Positions 8,493 through 17,797 of a stretch of 64,000 bases of DNA are shown here, piece after piece. Origin of the DNA: Halochromatium sp. (GTDB lineage: Bacteria; Pseudomonadota; Gammaproteobacteria; Chromatiales; Chromatiaceae). The position numbers were made by a program, and so were the translations under genes. Every line of letters starts with the position of its first letter. The stretch's first letter is position 1. The DNA lies in assembly GCA_010912705.1 (NCBI GenBank), contig POWB01000002.1, forward strand, positions 1 through 64,000, written 5' to 3'. Under the pieces are notes generated by a model that searched no databases, was not told where the DNA came from, and saw only the letters and a program-made list of their open reading frames with translations.

Positions 8493-10532
8493 TCAGCGCG
8501 GCCGCGCCAGCATCGCCTTGAGCGCCGAGAGATGCGCTTTGCCGCGCTCGCGGCGCTCGGCCTCATCCATGGGCTCCTGATCGACGCGGTGCAGGTCGGC
8601 GCTCGGTAGCTCGTCGATAAAGCGGCTTGGCTCGCAGAGCACCCGCTCGCCATAGCGCCGACGATGGCGCGCGAGGCTGAGGTTGAGCCGATTGCGCGCG
8701 CGGGTGATGCCGACATAGGCCAGCCGTCGCTCCTCCTCGATGTTGTCGTCCTCGATGCTATTGCGGTGGGGCAGCAGTTCTTCTTCCATGCCGACCAGGA
8801 AGACCTCCGGGAACTCGAGCCCCTTGGCAGCGTGCAAGGTCATCAGCGAGACGCGGTCGCCGCCTTCCTCTTCGTCCTGGCGCTCGAGCACATCCATCAG
8901 GGTCAGATGGGCGACCATCTCCGGTAGCCTGCCTTCCTGCCGTTTGCCTTCCTGCAAGTGGCTTTCCTGCAGATGGTCCTTGTGCAGCGTCTCGAGCCAG
9001 CCGATCAGTTCGTTGACGTTCTCAAGACGCCGCTCGGCCGACTTGAGACTTGGGCTGCTGTCCTTGAGCCAGCCGCTATAGTCGCTCTGATCGATCAAGG
9101 CACGCACGGCACCGATCGGATTGGTATTGGCCTGCTGCTGATAGTGCTCAATCCAGGCCTTGAAGGCTGCCAGACGCTGGCGTTGGCGCTCGTTGAGATG
9201 CTCGGCTAGGGCAAGGTCGGTGCAGGCGCTAAAGAGGCTGGTCTGGCGCTGAGCCGCAGCCAAGGCAAGCTTTTCCAAGGTGCCAGGGCCGATCTCGCGC
9301 CTTGGCACGTTGATGATGCGCAGGAAGGCCGCGTCATCGTCCGGGTTGGCGATCAGGCGCAGGTAGGCCATCACATCCTTGACCTCGGTGCGGGCGAAGA
9401 AGGCCGTGCCGCCGGAAAGAAAGTAGGGGATGTTCAAGGCCCGCAGTGCCTTCTCGAACGGACGCGCCTGATGATTGCCGCGATAGAGGATGGCGTAATC
9501 GCCATAGGCGCGGCCCTTGGTCTGATGCCCGTGCAGGATCTCGCTGGCGACGCGCTCGGCCTCGTGGGTCTCGTCGCGACAGTTGAGCAGGCGTGCTCGG
9601 TCGCCGGGATCGAGGGCGCTCCAGAGGCGCTTCTCGAATAGATGCGGGTTGTTGGCGATGAGGCCGTTGGCGAGGCTCAGGATGCGTCCGGACGAGCGGT
9701 AGTTCTGCTCCAGCATGATCACCTTGAGCAGTGGAAAGTCGTCCTTGAGACGGGCCAGATTCTCCGGTCGTGCGCCACGCCAGGCATAGATGGATTGATC
9801 GTCATCACCGACCACGGTGAAGGCGCCGTCGGGGCCGACTAGCAGCTTGACCAGCTCGTACTGGGCATTGTTGGTGTCTTGATACTCGTCGACCAGCAGA
9901 TGCCGAATGCGGCCTTGCCAGTATTCGCGCACCGCCGGCACCTCGCGCAGCAGGCGCACCGGGCGCAGGATCAGATCATCGAAATCGACCGCGTTGTAGG
10001 CGGCGAGGCTGCGCTCGTAGCGGGCATAGAGCCGCGCCAGGCCGGCCTCGAACGCGTCCTCGGCTAGGCTCTCGGCGCGCGCCGGGTCGACCAGGCCGTT
10101 CTTCCAGTGCGAGATCTTGGTCAGTGCCGCGGCTGGGCTGGTGGCCTCATCCATGCTCGCCTCGCGCAGATGCTCTTTCAGGATCTGCTCGCCGTCTTGT
10201 GGGTCGACTAGCGAGAAACCGGGGCGCAAGTCGCTGTGGGCGATCTCGTGTCGCAGCAGCTCGAGGCCGAAGGTGTGGAAGGTCGAGACCCGCAGCCCAT
10301 GACCGGCGCGGCCCTTGACCAGATGCCCGACACGCGTCTTCATCTCCCGCGCGGCCTTGTTGGTGAAGGTCAGGGCGACGATGCCGCGCGCCGCAACGCC
10401 ACGCTCACCGATCAGATGGGCAATCTTGTGCGTGATGACGCGGGTCTTGCCAGAGCCGGCGCAGGCGATTACCAGCAGCGGTCCCTGGCAATGGCGCACG
10501 GCCTCGATTTGCCGCGGATTAAGGCCTCTCAT
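8493..10532 (-). CDS. rep: ATP-dependent DNA helicase Rep (UvrD/PcrA superfamily 1A)
   Basis: A 679-residue helicase, close to E. coli Rep (673). The start MRGLNPRQ at 10532 has GGAG upstream and matches the family N-terminus. Motifs in order: Walker A ACAGSGKTRV, TFTNKAAREMK (Ia), LVDEYQDTN (II), GDDDQSIYAWRGA (III), EQNYRSS (IV), LMTLHAAKGLEF (V) and YVGITRARN (VI). Rep unwinds 3' to 5' and helps restart replication and clear protein blocks ahead of forks. It is transcribed divergently from the DUF2782 gene, with 131 bp between them that contain two direct copies of AATAGCGCAATGG. Confidence 0.96.
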   Translation of the reverse strand: MRGLNPRQIEAVRHCQGPLLVIACAGSGKTRVITHKIAHLIGERGVAARGIVALTFTNKAAREMKTRVGHLVKGRAGHGLRVSTFHTFGLELLRHEIAHSDLRPGFSLVDPQDGEQILKEHLREASMDEATSPAAALTKISHWKNGLVDPARAESLAEDAFEAGLARLYARYERSLAAYNAVDFDDLILRPVRLLREVPAVREYWQGRIRHLLVDEYQDTNNAQYELVKLLVGPDGAFTVVGDDDQSIYAWRGARPENLARLKDDFPLLKVIMLEQNYRSSGRILSLANGLIANNPHLFEKRLWSALDPGDRARLLNCRDETHEAERVASEILHGHQTKGRAYGDYAILYRGNHQARPFEKALRALNIPYFLSGGTAFFARTEVKDVMAYLRLIANPDDDAAFLRIINVPRREIGPGTLEKLALAAAQRQTSLFSACTDLALAEHLNERQRQRLAAFKAWIEHYQQQANTNPIGAVRALIDQSDYSGWLKDSSPSLKSAERRLENVNELIGWLETLHKDHLQESHLQEGKRQEGRLPEMVAHLTLMDVLERQDEEEGGDRVSLMTLHAAKGLEFPEVFLVGMEEELLPHRNSIEDDNIEEERRLAYVGITRARNRLNLSLARHRRRYGERVLCEPSRFIDELPSADLHRVDQEPMDEAERRERGKAHLSALKAMLARPR

Positions 10533-10663
10533 CAATGACTCCAGTTTGGATAATCGATCAATAGCGCAATGGAGAAATAGCGCAATGGCGAACAGCGGGT
10601 TGGGCACGCGGGTTCGCTCCGAGCTAAACTAGGCGACCAAATCCCGCATCGAGCACGAGGCCC

Positions 10664-11041
10664 ATGTCAGCGTCTGTCCGTCTTCCGACCCCCGCCCATC
10701 TTGGCCTTGCCGTCCTCTGCTTGCTGTGCCTGGTGCTCATCCCAGCGGTGTTGCATGCGCAAGACGGCTCAGGTGGCTTCCTCTCTGCCCCCGAGGTGCC
10801 TTCGATCCCCGGGCGCTATGCCGGCGATAGCGCGAGCGCACCTGAGGTCACCATCACCGAGACCGATGAGGGGACCGTCTATGAGTATCGGGTCAAGGGC
10901 CAAGTCTACATGGTCAAGATCCAGCCCATGGTCGGGCCTCCGTATTTTTTGGTCGATACCAATGGCGATGGCGTCCTCGACGTGGAGGAGCGGCGAGCGC
11001 CTGATCTCGCGGTGCCGCAGTGGCTGCTGTTCAGTTGGTAG
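10664..11041 (+). CDS. DUF2782 exported protein
   Basis: A 125-residue protein with an N-terminal signal peptide (hydrophobic stretch ending AVLHAQ) and the compact DUF2782 domain: VTITETDEGTVYEYRV, YMVKIQPMVGPPYFLVD, GDGVLD and the terminal PQWLLFSW. The family is small, periplasmic and of unknown function, usually found in gammaproteobacteria. The downstream TRAP permease gene begins inside or just after its last codons, so the two are probably co-transcribed. Confidence 0.85.
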   Translation: MSASVRLPTPAHLGLAVLCLLCLVLIPAVLHAQDGSGGFLSAPEVPSIPGRYAGDSASAPEVTITETDEGTVYEYRVKGQVYMVKIQPMVGPPYFLVDTNGDGVLDVEERRAPDLAVPQWLLFSW

Positions 11042-11676
11042 CGCCTGTGGCGCCTGAGGTAAATGCAGCGCAGCGCGGTCTGCTCCGACTCGCCGAGCGC
11101 CTCGAATGGATCAACCGTGCGGTTGGGCTCGTCGTCGCCTGGCTGGCGTTGGCGATGGTGCTGGTGACCTTCGTCGTCGTGGTGCTGCGCTATGTCTTCG
11201 ACTCCGGCTCGATCGCGCTGCAAGAGTCGGTGACCTACCTGTACGCGGTACTGTTCATGCTTGGCGCCGCCTACACGCTGCAGCAAGACGGGCATGTCCG
11301 GGTCGATATCCTCTACCAGCGCTTTTCGCGTCGCGGCCGGGCCTGGGTCGATCTGCTGGGCACTCTGTTTCTCTTGGTACCCGTCTCGGTATTCCTATTG
11401 CTCTCGTCTTGGGACTATGTCGCCGACGCCTGGGCCGTGCGTGAAGGCTCGCGTGAGGCCGGCGGTATCCCTGGTGTCTGGCTGCTCAAGACCCTGCTGC
11501 TGCTGATGCCTGTCCTGATGTTGGTGCAAGGGCTGATCTGGCTGCTGCGCAACGGGCTCTTTCTCGCGGGCGTCGATGCTGCTCTTGCTGCACCCGGCAA
11601 TGACCTAAGTCGCACCGCTGCCGGCGATACTCACAGCGACGTGCCTGATCAACTGAAGGCCAACATCGATGGCTGA
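11020..11676 (+). CDS. dctQ: TRAP transporter small permease (DctQ type)
   Basis: A 218-residue protein with four predicted membrane helices. It has the DctQ layout: N-terminal helix with VAWLALAMVLVTFVVVVLRY, a conserved aromatic/acidic stretch, AAYTLQQDGHVRVDILYQ and a helix pair near 165-190. The GTG at 11020 overlaps the preceding gene by 22 bp; GTG at 11047 is an equally possible start, and neither has a strong ribosome site. It works with DctM as the membrane part of a sodium-driven solute importer. No DctP binding-protein gene is adjacent, so the substrate is open. Confidence 0.9.
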   Translation: MAAVQLVAPVAPEVNAAQRGLLRLAERLEWINRAVGLVVAWLALAMVLVTFVVVVLRYVFDSGSIALQESVTYLYAVLFMLGAAYTLQQDGHVRVDILYQRFSRRGRAWVDLLGTLFLLVPVSVFLLLSSWDYVADAWAVREGSREAGGIPGVWLLKTLLLLMPVLMLVQGLIWLLRNGLFLAGVDAALAAPGNDLSRTAAGDTHSDVPDQLKANIDG

Positions 11677-13051
11677 GCTGATGCCCCTGCTGCTGGTGTT
11701 GGCAGTCGGTGTGGTGCTGTTGCTTGGCTATCCGGTCGCACTCTCCTTGGGCGGTACCGCGCTGGTGATGGCGCTCGTCGGCGAATGGTTTGGCTACTTC
11801 GATCATGCCTTCATCGAGGCCCTGCCGAATCGGGTCTACGGCGTGATGACCAATGAGACCCTCATCGCCGTGCCGCTGTTTGTGTTCATGGGCGTGATGC
11901 TGGAGCGCTCGCGGGTGGCTGAGAACCTGCTCGACACCATGGCGCTGCTATTCGGCCCCCTGCGTGGTGGGCTTGGGATCTCGGTGACCCTGGTCGGCAT
12001 GCTGCTCGCCGCAAGCACCGGCATTGTCGGCGCGACCGTGGTCACCATGGGGCTGCTGACCTTGCCAACCATGCTCAGACGGCATTATGACCCCAGCGTC
12101 GCCGCTGGCACCATTTGCGCATCAGGGACCCTGGGTCAGATCATCCCGCCCTCGATCGTGCTGGTGCTGCTCGGCGATGTGCTCTCCTCGGCCTATCAGC
12201 AGGCGCAGCTCGACATGGGCATCTTCTCGCCCGACACGGTCTCGGTCGGTGATCTATTCATCGGTGCGCTGATCCCGGGGCTGATGCTGGTCGCTGGCTA
12301 CATCACCTATATGATCGGCGTGGCGGTGTTTCGCCCGCAAGCGGTGCCGGCGATTCCGGCGGCCGAGCGGCCGCGGCACGATGCGCGCTTCTGGCTGCGG
12401 GTGGTGCGAGTGCTGTTGCCGCCGCTAGCGCTGATCGTCGCGGTGCTGGGCTCGATCCTCTATGGCATTGCGACGCCGACTGAGGCGGCATCGGTCGGTG
12501 CGGTGGGCGCCATGCTGCTTGCCGCTGCCCATCGGCAGCTGAGTCTGAAGACCCTGTTCGCGGTGGTCCGGCAGACGACCCTCGTCACCAGCATGGTGTT
12601 CCTGATCTTTATCGGCGCGGCAATCTTCTCGCTGGTCTTCCGCGGCTTCGGCGGCGATGAGCTGGTGACCGAGTTTCTGAGTGATCTGCCGGGCGGTACG
12701 GTCGGGGCGGTGGCATTGGTGATGCTGGTGCTGTTCCTGCTCGGGTTCATCCTTGACTTCATCGAGATCACCTTCGTGGTGGTGCCCATCGTTGGTCCGG
12801 TGCTATTGGCGATGGGGCTCGATCCGGTCTGGCTCGGGGTGATGATTGCGATCAACCTGCAGACCTCGTTCCTGACGCCGCCGTTCGGTTTCTCGTTGTT
12901 TTATCTGCGCGGTGTTGCGCCACCCGAGCTACGAACCGCCCAGATCTATCGCGGGGTCGCGCCCTTCATCCTGATTCAGCTGCTGATGCTGGCCACCCTA
13001 GCGCTGTTTCCAGGGCTCGCCACCTGGCTGCCGGGTCAGGTCTATCAGTAG
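11669..13051 (+). CDS. dctM: TRAP transporter large permease (DctM type)
   Basis: A 460-residue, about 12-helix protein of the DctM/SiaM family, overlapping dctQ by 8 bp. It shows the family's repeated glycine-rich helices (AAST-GIVGATVVTMGLLTLPTM; QIIPPSIVLVLLGDVL), a cytoplasmic loop rich in basic residues near 220-240, GIATPTEAASVGAVGA and the C-terminal LQTSFLTPPFGFSLFYLRG. It is the ion-coupled translocating subunit. Ending TAG at 13051 shows that TAG is a normal stop in this genome. Confidence 0.93.
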   Translation: MAELMPLLLVLAVGVVLLLGYPVALSLGGTALVMALVGEWFGYFDHAFIEALPNRVYGVMTNETLIAVPLFVFMGVMLERSRVAENLLDTMALLFGPLRGGLGISVTLVGMLLAASTGIVGATVVTMGLLTLPTMLRRHYDPSVAAGTICASGTLGQIIPPSIVLVLLGDVLSSAYQQAQLDMGIFSPDTVSVGDLFIGALIPGLMLVAGYITYMIGVAVFRPQAVPAIPAAERPRHDARFWLRVVRVLLPPLALIVAVLGSILYGIATPTEAASVGAVGAMLLAAAHRQLSLKTLFAVVRQTTLVTSMVFLIFIGAAIFSLVFRGFGGDELVTEFLSDLPGGTVGAVALVMLVLFLLGFILDFIEITFVVVPIVGPVLLAMGLDPVWLGVMIAINLQTSFLTPPFGFSLFYLRGVAPPELRTAQIYRGVAPFILIQLLMLATLALFPGLATWLPGQVYQ

Positions 13052-13133
13052 TTCGGCATGCCGGGGCGGGGAGTCGCGGGCGGGGAGGGAGAGGGAGAGG
13101 CAGCCTCCGATTCGGAACGGCTGTCAGCGATCG

Positions 13134-13484
13134 CTAAGCACGGAGCTGGTCAGCCGTATCAGCAGCAAGCACTGGCGGCAGGGTGGCATTGGCGTCGTCG
13201 GTGAGCGCCTGAAACAGGGCGGTCTGAGCCGTCTGGAACATGACGCCGATGCCGCTATTGTCGCCATGGATCACAATCGCGGGCAGCAGCCAGCGCTTGC
13301 CTAGGGTACGCAGCTCGAGCTCGATTTGGGTGCCGGTTGGCAGCGTCAGGGCCTTCACTGACAGAAACATGCCTCCCGCCGAGACGCTGCGCGCGGTCGC
13401 GGTCAGGAATGGGCGCTTGTGGTAGCGGATGTAGACGGGCAGCTCGAGCTGGTGTCGAGCACAATAACGTTTTTCCTCAAACAT
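13134..13484 (-). CDS. PilZ-domain protein
   Basis: A 116-residue single-domain protein. It has the c-di-GMP-binding R-x-x-x-R box near its N-terminus (KRYCARHQLELP) and the second PilZ motif as SVSAGGMF, where the usual leading D/N is serine. The start at 13484 is preceded by AGGAG at 7 bp; longer upstream frames have no such site. PilZ proteins of this size act as c-di-GMP receptors for motility, pili or exopolysaccharide. Several pilus ATPases lie within 9 kb but are not in the same operon. Confidence 0.85.
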   Translation of the reverse strand: MFEEKRYCARHQLELPVYIRYHKRPFLTATARSVSAGGMFLSVKALTLPTGTQIELELRTLGKRWLLPAIVIHGDNSGIGVMFQTAQTALFQALTDDANATLPPVLAADTADQLRA

Positions 13485-13708
13485 CTGTTGTCTCCTGATT
13501 CTGGTCTTTCTATCTGTGTTCTTTCTATCGATGATCCGGCATCTTAGATGCTTAACTTTACCGCCAAGTTCAACTTCGATGACGGCTGCATGACCAAGGC
13601 CAGGGTCCGAGCCAAGATTCGAGCCCAGATCCAAACGCTGTTGTTGCCGTCAATCGGTATCGCGCGGATACTGCTGGCACTGATCCCAGACCCAAGAGTG
13701 AGCCACGC

Positions 13709-14173
13709 GTGTTCCTTGAAGACGTGATTGTGCCAACCGCCGTTGCGACACCAGGCATGTCGATTGCCGAGCTGTTTCGTGAGTGTATCGATAAGCAGGT
13801 TCCCGGCATCCCATTTCGAGATGCCAGTGGCCGCCTGGTTGGTAAGGCCAGTATCCGCCATGTGCTGAAGATCACCTGTATCCCTGATTTCATGGTTCAG
13901 CACGCAGCTTTGCTCGGCGACGGGCTAGAGAGTCTCAGCGTTACCTCAGCTAAGGCACGCGAGCTGCTGGCGCTGAAGGTCGATGATTTCGTCTTGGCCA
14001 CCGATGCCTGCGTGACGCGAAAGGCCTCGGTGGCGAAGGCGCTCGCCGTGATGGAGCGTAACGATACGACCTATCTGTTCGTTGCCGATGGCGACGACTA
14101 TGCCGGTTGTGTCTCGATCATGGGGATCAGCGCGGCCATCATTGCAAATGCGGCGAGCGACAACGAGCACTAG
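13709..14173 (+). CDS. CBS-domain pair protein
   Basis: A 154-residue protein composed of two CBS modules: an N-terminal one beginning EDVIVPTAVATPGMSIAELF with GIPFRDASGRLVGKAS, and a C-terminal one with CVTRKASVAKALAVMERN and YLFVADGDDYAGCVSIMG. CBS pairs bind adenine nucleotides and regulate partner proteins. The GTG start has only a weak ribosome site. It sits 45 bp upstream of a permease gene on the same strand, suggesting that it may sense nucleotides for that transporter. Confidence 0.8.
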   Translation: MFLEDVIVPTAVATPGMSIAELFRECIDKQVPGIPFRDASGRLVGKASIRHVLKITCIPDFMVQHAALLGDGLESLSVTSAKARELLALKVDDFVLATDACVTRKASVAKALAVMERNDTTYLFVADGDDYAGCVSIMGISAAIIANAASDNEH

Positions 14174-14218
14174 CCTGGGCGTCCGGCGCTACACCAATGC
14201 GCTCGCGCTCAGGGTGAC

Positions 14219-15607
14219 TTGCTGGCCCTGCCTTTTCACCTCAATAACGTCATCACAGGCCCGTATAGCATGGAGCCCGGCAGTCCCTTTCACATGGTCC
14301 TTGCGGCGGCAATTCTCGTCGGCGCCTACATCCTGATCTTTTCTGAGCGTATTCATCGCACCATTGCTGCTTTGGTGGGTGCGGTCGCGATGGTGATCGT
14401 CGGCGAGATGGCCGGTTTTTACGGCCAAGAAGCCGCCCTCGCCGCGGTCGACGCCAATACCATGCTGCTATTGCTTGGCATGATGCTCTTGGTCGCGCTG
14501 CTGCGCCCAACCGGCGGCTTCGAGTATCTGGCGATCCGCCTTGCCAAGCTGTCCGCGGCCTCACCGCGCCGGCTGCTGGTCTATCTGACACTGGCGGTCA
14601 GCCTGCTCTCGATGTTTCTCGACAACGTCACCACAGTGATCATCTTTGCGCCGCTCACCGTGCTAATCACACGCATGCTGGACCTGAATCCGGCCCCGTA
14701 TCTGATGGCTGAGGCGATGCTCTCGAACATCGGCGGCGCCTCAACGCTGGTGGGCGACCCACCGAATATCATGATTGGCTCTGCGGCGGGGCTCGATTTC
14801 AACGCCTTTCTGGTGCATTTGCTACCGGTGATCGTGCCGGTTTGGCTGGTGACCGTGGCACTGATCTTGGTCTTATTTCGCAACGACCTGCGCTACAAAG
14901 CAGGCGGACGCGCTGAGGCCCACGCCTTAGCCCTTGAACTCGACGAGTCGAAGGCGATCAAGGAGCCCGCGGTGTTGCGTCGCGTGATGCTCGCGATGGG
15001 GATCGTGATCGCACTGTTCTTTATCCACCATCATCTGCACCTGTATCCGGCCTTTGTCGCCTTCATTGGCCTGGTCATCGCCCTAGCCCTGGTCAGGCCT
15101 GACCCGGAGCACCTGCTCAAGCAGGCCGAATGGCCGGTTCTATTGTTCTTTGCGGCCTTGTTCGTGATCGTCGGTGGCGTCGAGGCCTCCGGGCTGCTCG
15201 ATCTGATTGGCGGGGGGCTTGCCGGCCTTGCCAGCGATCCCTCGCATCTGCTGCTGACGGCGCTGCTGTTGATGTGGGTCGCGGCAGTGGTCTCAGCGGT
15301 GATCGACAATATCCCCTTCACGGTCACCATGATCCCGATCGTCGCCGGTCTGCAGGCTAAGGGGCTGCCGGTCGAGCCGCTTTGGTGGGCGCTCGCGATC
15401 GGCGTCGGGCTGGGTGGAAACGGTAGTCATATCGGTGCCACGGCCAATATCATCTGCGTCGCTGAGGCCGAGCGCTCGGGGGTGCCGGGGGCGCGCATCA
15501 CGCCGGTGCGCTGGCTGCGTGCTGGTGTCCCGGTTGCGGTCGCCAGCCTGATTGTGGCGAGCCTCGTCTATGCGGCGCTCTACCAGCTGTTGTTCGTAAC
15601 GGGCTAG
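14219..15607 (+). CDS. ArsB/NhaD-family (SLC13-like) ion permease
   Basis: A protein of up to 462 residues with about 11-12 membrane helices. It shows the duplicated re-entrant motifs of the ion-transporter superfamily: MFLDNVTTVIIFAPL and AEAMLSNIGGASTLVGDPPNIMIG in the first half, DNIPFTVTMIPIV and GVGLGGNGSHIGATANII in the second. These are typical of ArsB, NhaD and P-protein-like carriers. Two starts are possible: TTG at 14219 with AGGG ahead of it, or ATG at 14270 without a clear site. Substrate (arsenite, sodium or an organic anion) is not decided by the sequence. Arsenic-resistance partner genes are absent. Confidence 0.85.
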   Translation: MLALPFHLNNVITGPYSMEPGSPFHMVLAAAILVGAYILIFSERIHRTIAALVGAVAMVIVGEMAGFYGQEAALAAVDANTMLLLLGMMLLVALLRPTGGFEYLAIRLAKLSAASPRRLLVYLTLAVSLLSMFLDNVTTVIIFAPLTVLITRMLDLNPAPYLMAEAMLSNIGGASTLVGDPPNIMIGSAAGLDFNAFLVHLLPVIVPVWLVTVALILVLFRNDLRYKAGGRAEAHALALELDESKAIKEPAVLRRVMLAMGIVIALFFIHHHLHLYPAFVAFIGLVIALALVRPDPEHLLKQAEWPVLLFFAALFVIVGGVEASGLLDLIGGGLAGLASDPSHLLLTALLLMWVAAVVSAVIDNIPFTVTMIPIVAGLQAKGLPVEPLWWALAIGVGLGGNGSHIGATANIICVAEAERSGVPGARITPVRWLRAGVPVAVASLIVASLVYAALYQLLFVTG

Positions 15608-15777
15608 TGGGGGGGCATGCTCGGTGTGTACGCGATACACGCACAGCGATCATGTGATGAAGGGCGCTACCGAAGCCCGCTGCTTCTTAGAGTAGGTGTA
15701 GCGATCTTTGGCTTATTGGCATAGATATTGCTTATCCATCTGTGATTGATGGGGTCTATTTCAAGGTGTTTCCTCAT

Positions 15778-17769
15778 ATGAAAAAGCCTACTGGCAAGCT
15801 TGGTGAGATCCTTGTCCAAGAAGGGCTAATTAATATGAATATGCTTGCCGAGGCACAGACAATACAGGCGTCATCAGATATCTACAGGCCCATCGGGCAG
15901 ATTTTTGTTGAGATGGGAGTCATTACTTCCCGGCAGCTTAATTACATCCTTGATCAATATAGTTATCGCCCTGCGTTAGGGGAGCTGTTGATAAAAGAAG
16001 GCAGGGTGAATGATTCCGATATTCGTGCTGCATTAAAGCGGCAACAGGAAAAAGGCGGGCGTCTTGGTGAGTGTTTGGTAGAGCTGAATCTATTGTCAGA
16101 AAAGGAATTAATGCAGGCGCTCTGTAAGCAACTAAATGTACCATTTTTAGACATAGATCAGATCAGTATCGATCAAAAACTTTCTGCGCTTATAAACAAA
16201 AAATATTGTAAACGCCATGGCGTCTTGCCGATCGCAAAAGTTGGTTCCGTGCTAACGCTTGCGATGGAAGATCCTACGGATTTTTCCATTGTCGATGAAT
16301 TAAGTGCCTTCACTGGATTAGAGATCAATGTCGCTGCATCTTATTGCGGTGCTATTCAGCGTGGCCTAACCAGGCTCTACGGAGAAAAGATTGATTCGCA
16401 ACAAGAGCTAGAAAGTCCTAAGCTTTTTCGTATTGTCGATGATCTTGATGAGCACGAAGGCAGTCTAGACCCGCTTGCTCCGGAGGAGATGCAGCGAGCC
16501 GACGAGATTGTGGAGGAAATTCTCAAAATAGGTATTAGGCACGAGGCTTCGGATATCCACATAGAAACCTACCAGCGAAGGTTGCAGGTACGTTTTCGCG
16601 TTGATGGTATCCTTAATGAGTTGCCGCTCGGTTATATTGAAGGAGTCATGCAAGGGCTGACGCGGCAAGTCATTTCCAGGATAAAGATCATGGGACGGCT
16701 TGATATTGCGGAAAAGCGCCGGCCGCAGGATGGAAGTTTTAGCGCAATTCTTGATAGTGGTGGCCATACCGCTAGAGCTGATTTTAGAATCTCAGTTGTA
16801 CCTGGCTATTACGGTGAGCACATCGTGCTGCGAATACTGGATTCAAGACGAGCCCCGAAATCAATCGATGAGCTGGGTTTTTCTCCCAACATCAGGGATG
16901 CTTTGAAGGCGCTGATGCGGCGAACATCCGGTATTATCTTGGTGGCGGGGCCAACGGGGTCCGGGAAAAGTACAACGCTCTATGGTGCGTTAATGAGTTG
17001 CTACCGACCTGAAATCAAAATACTGACCGCAGAAGATCCTATTGAATTTGTCTACAATGGTATTACGCAGTGTCAGGTAAATACAGCAATTGGGAATACC
17101 TTTGCTAGCTATATTCGCGCATTTCTTAGGCAAGATCCTGAAATTATTCTGGTTGGGGAGATAAGAGATGGAGAAACCGCGGAGATGGCTTTTCGGGCGG
17201 CTCAAACTGGCCATCTGGTGCTCAGCACGGTGCATACGAACGATGCGATTGGTGTTATACCGCGATTATTGGATCTGGGGGTTGAGCCAAACCTGATCTC
17301 ATCTTGTCTTTCCGGTGTTGTGGCGCAACGGCTAGTGCGTAGGATTTGCCCCAAGTGTAAAGCTGAGACGGTGCCAGATAGTGATTTGGTTAAAGAGTTT
17401 TTCGGGGCTCCGCCGGAAGATATACGCTGGGTTAGTGGTCAAAAGTGCTCGCATTGCAACCACTCTGGCTACCGCGGTCGTACGACCATTGCTGAATTAT
17501 GGATTCCGGAAGAAGCAGATATATTGGCAATGAATAAGGGGTTGGATATCGAGTTGTTGAGAGAGTCGCTTTATCGCAGCAAAGTTTCAACTTTAATGGT
17601 GGAGGACGCGGTATTAAAACTGAAGACAGAGCAGACAACTCTTGAGGAATTGTCGCGCGTACTTCCGTTCTCGGTTGTTTATCAATTTCGCCGCCGATTC
17701 GGAAGCAGTTATCCACAGGGCTCCACTAAAGCAAAAAAGAAATTTGTTTCGGATCAGCCTCTCATGTGA
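15778..17769 (+). CDS. GspE/PilB-family secretion or pilus assembly ATPase
   Basis: A 663-residue type II/IV secretion ATPase. N-terminal MshEN-type modules (GKLGEILVQEGLIN; GRLGECLVELNLLSEKEL) precede the ATPase core with Walker A GPTGSGKST (about residues 391-399), the Asp box near EDPIEFV, Walker B ILVGEIRDGETAEMA and the His box LVLSTVHTNDA. A tetracysteine zinc site CPKC...CSHC (about 523-560) is present, as in GspE, PilB and MshE. ATG 15778 has AAGGTG 9 bp ahead; GTG 15742 is an alternative without a site. Base composition is far more AT-rich than the flanks, suggesting transfer. No pilin or secretin gene is nearby; the facing ExeA-like gene hints at a type II secretion-like role. Confidence 0.9.
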   Translation: MKKPTGKLGEILVQEGLINMNMLAEAQTIQASSDIYRPIGQIFVEMGVITSRQLNYILDQYSYRPALGELLIKEGRVNDSDIRAALKRQQEKGGRLGECLVELNLLSEKELMQALCKQLNVPFLDIDQISIDQKLSALINKKYCKRHGVLPIAKVGSVLTLAMEDPTDFSIVDELSAFTGLEINVAASYCGAIQRGLTRLYGEKIDSQQELESPKLFRIVDDLDEHEGSLDPLAPEEMQRADEIVEEILKIGIRHEASDIHIETYQRRLQVRFRVDGILNELPLGYIEGVMQGLTRQVISRIKIMGRLDIAEKRRPQDGSFSAILDSGGHTARADFRISVVPGYYGEHIVLRILDSRRAPKSIDELGFSPNIRDALKALMRRTSGIILVAGPTGSGKSTTLYGALMSCYRPEIKILTAEDPIEFVYNGITQCQVNTAIGNTFASYIRAFLRQDPEIILVGEIRDGETAEMAFRAAQTGHLVLSTVHTNDAIGVIPRLLDLGVEPNLISSCLSGVVAQRLVRRICPKCKAETVPDSDLVKEFFGAPPEDIRWVSGQKCSHCNHSGYRGRTTIAELWIPEEADILAMNKGLDIELLRESLYRSKVSTLMVEDAVLKLKTEQTTLEELSRVLPFSVVYQFRRRFGSSYPQGSTKAKKKFVSDQPLM

Positions 17770-17797
17770 TGCGGTTTAAAGAATGTTAGGATGGCGG

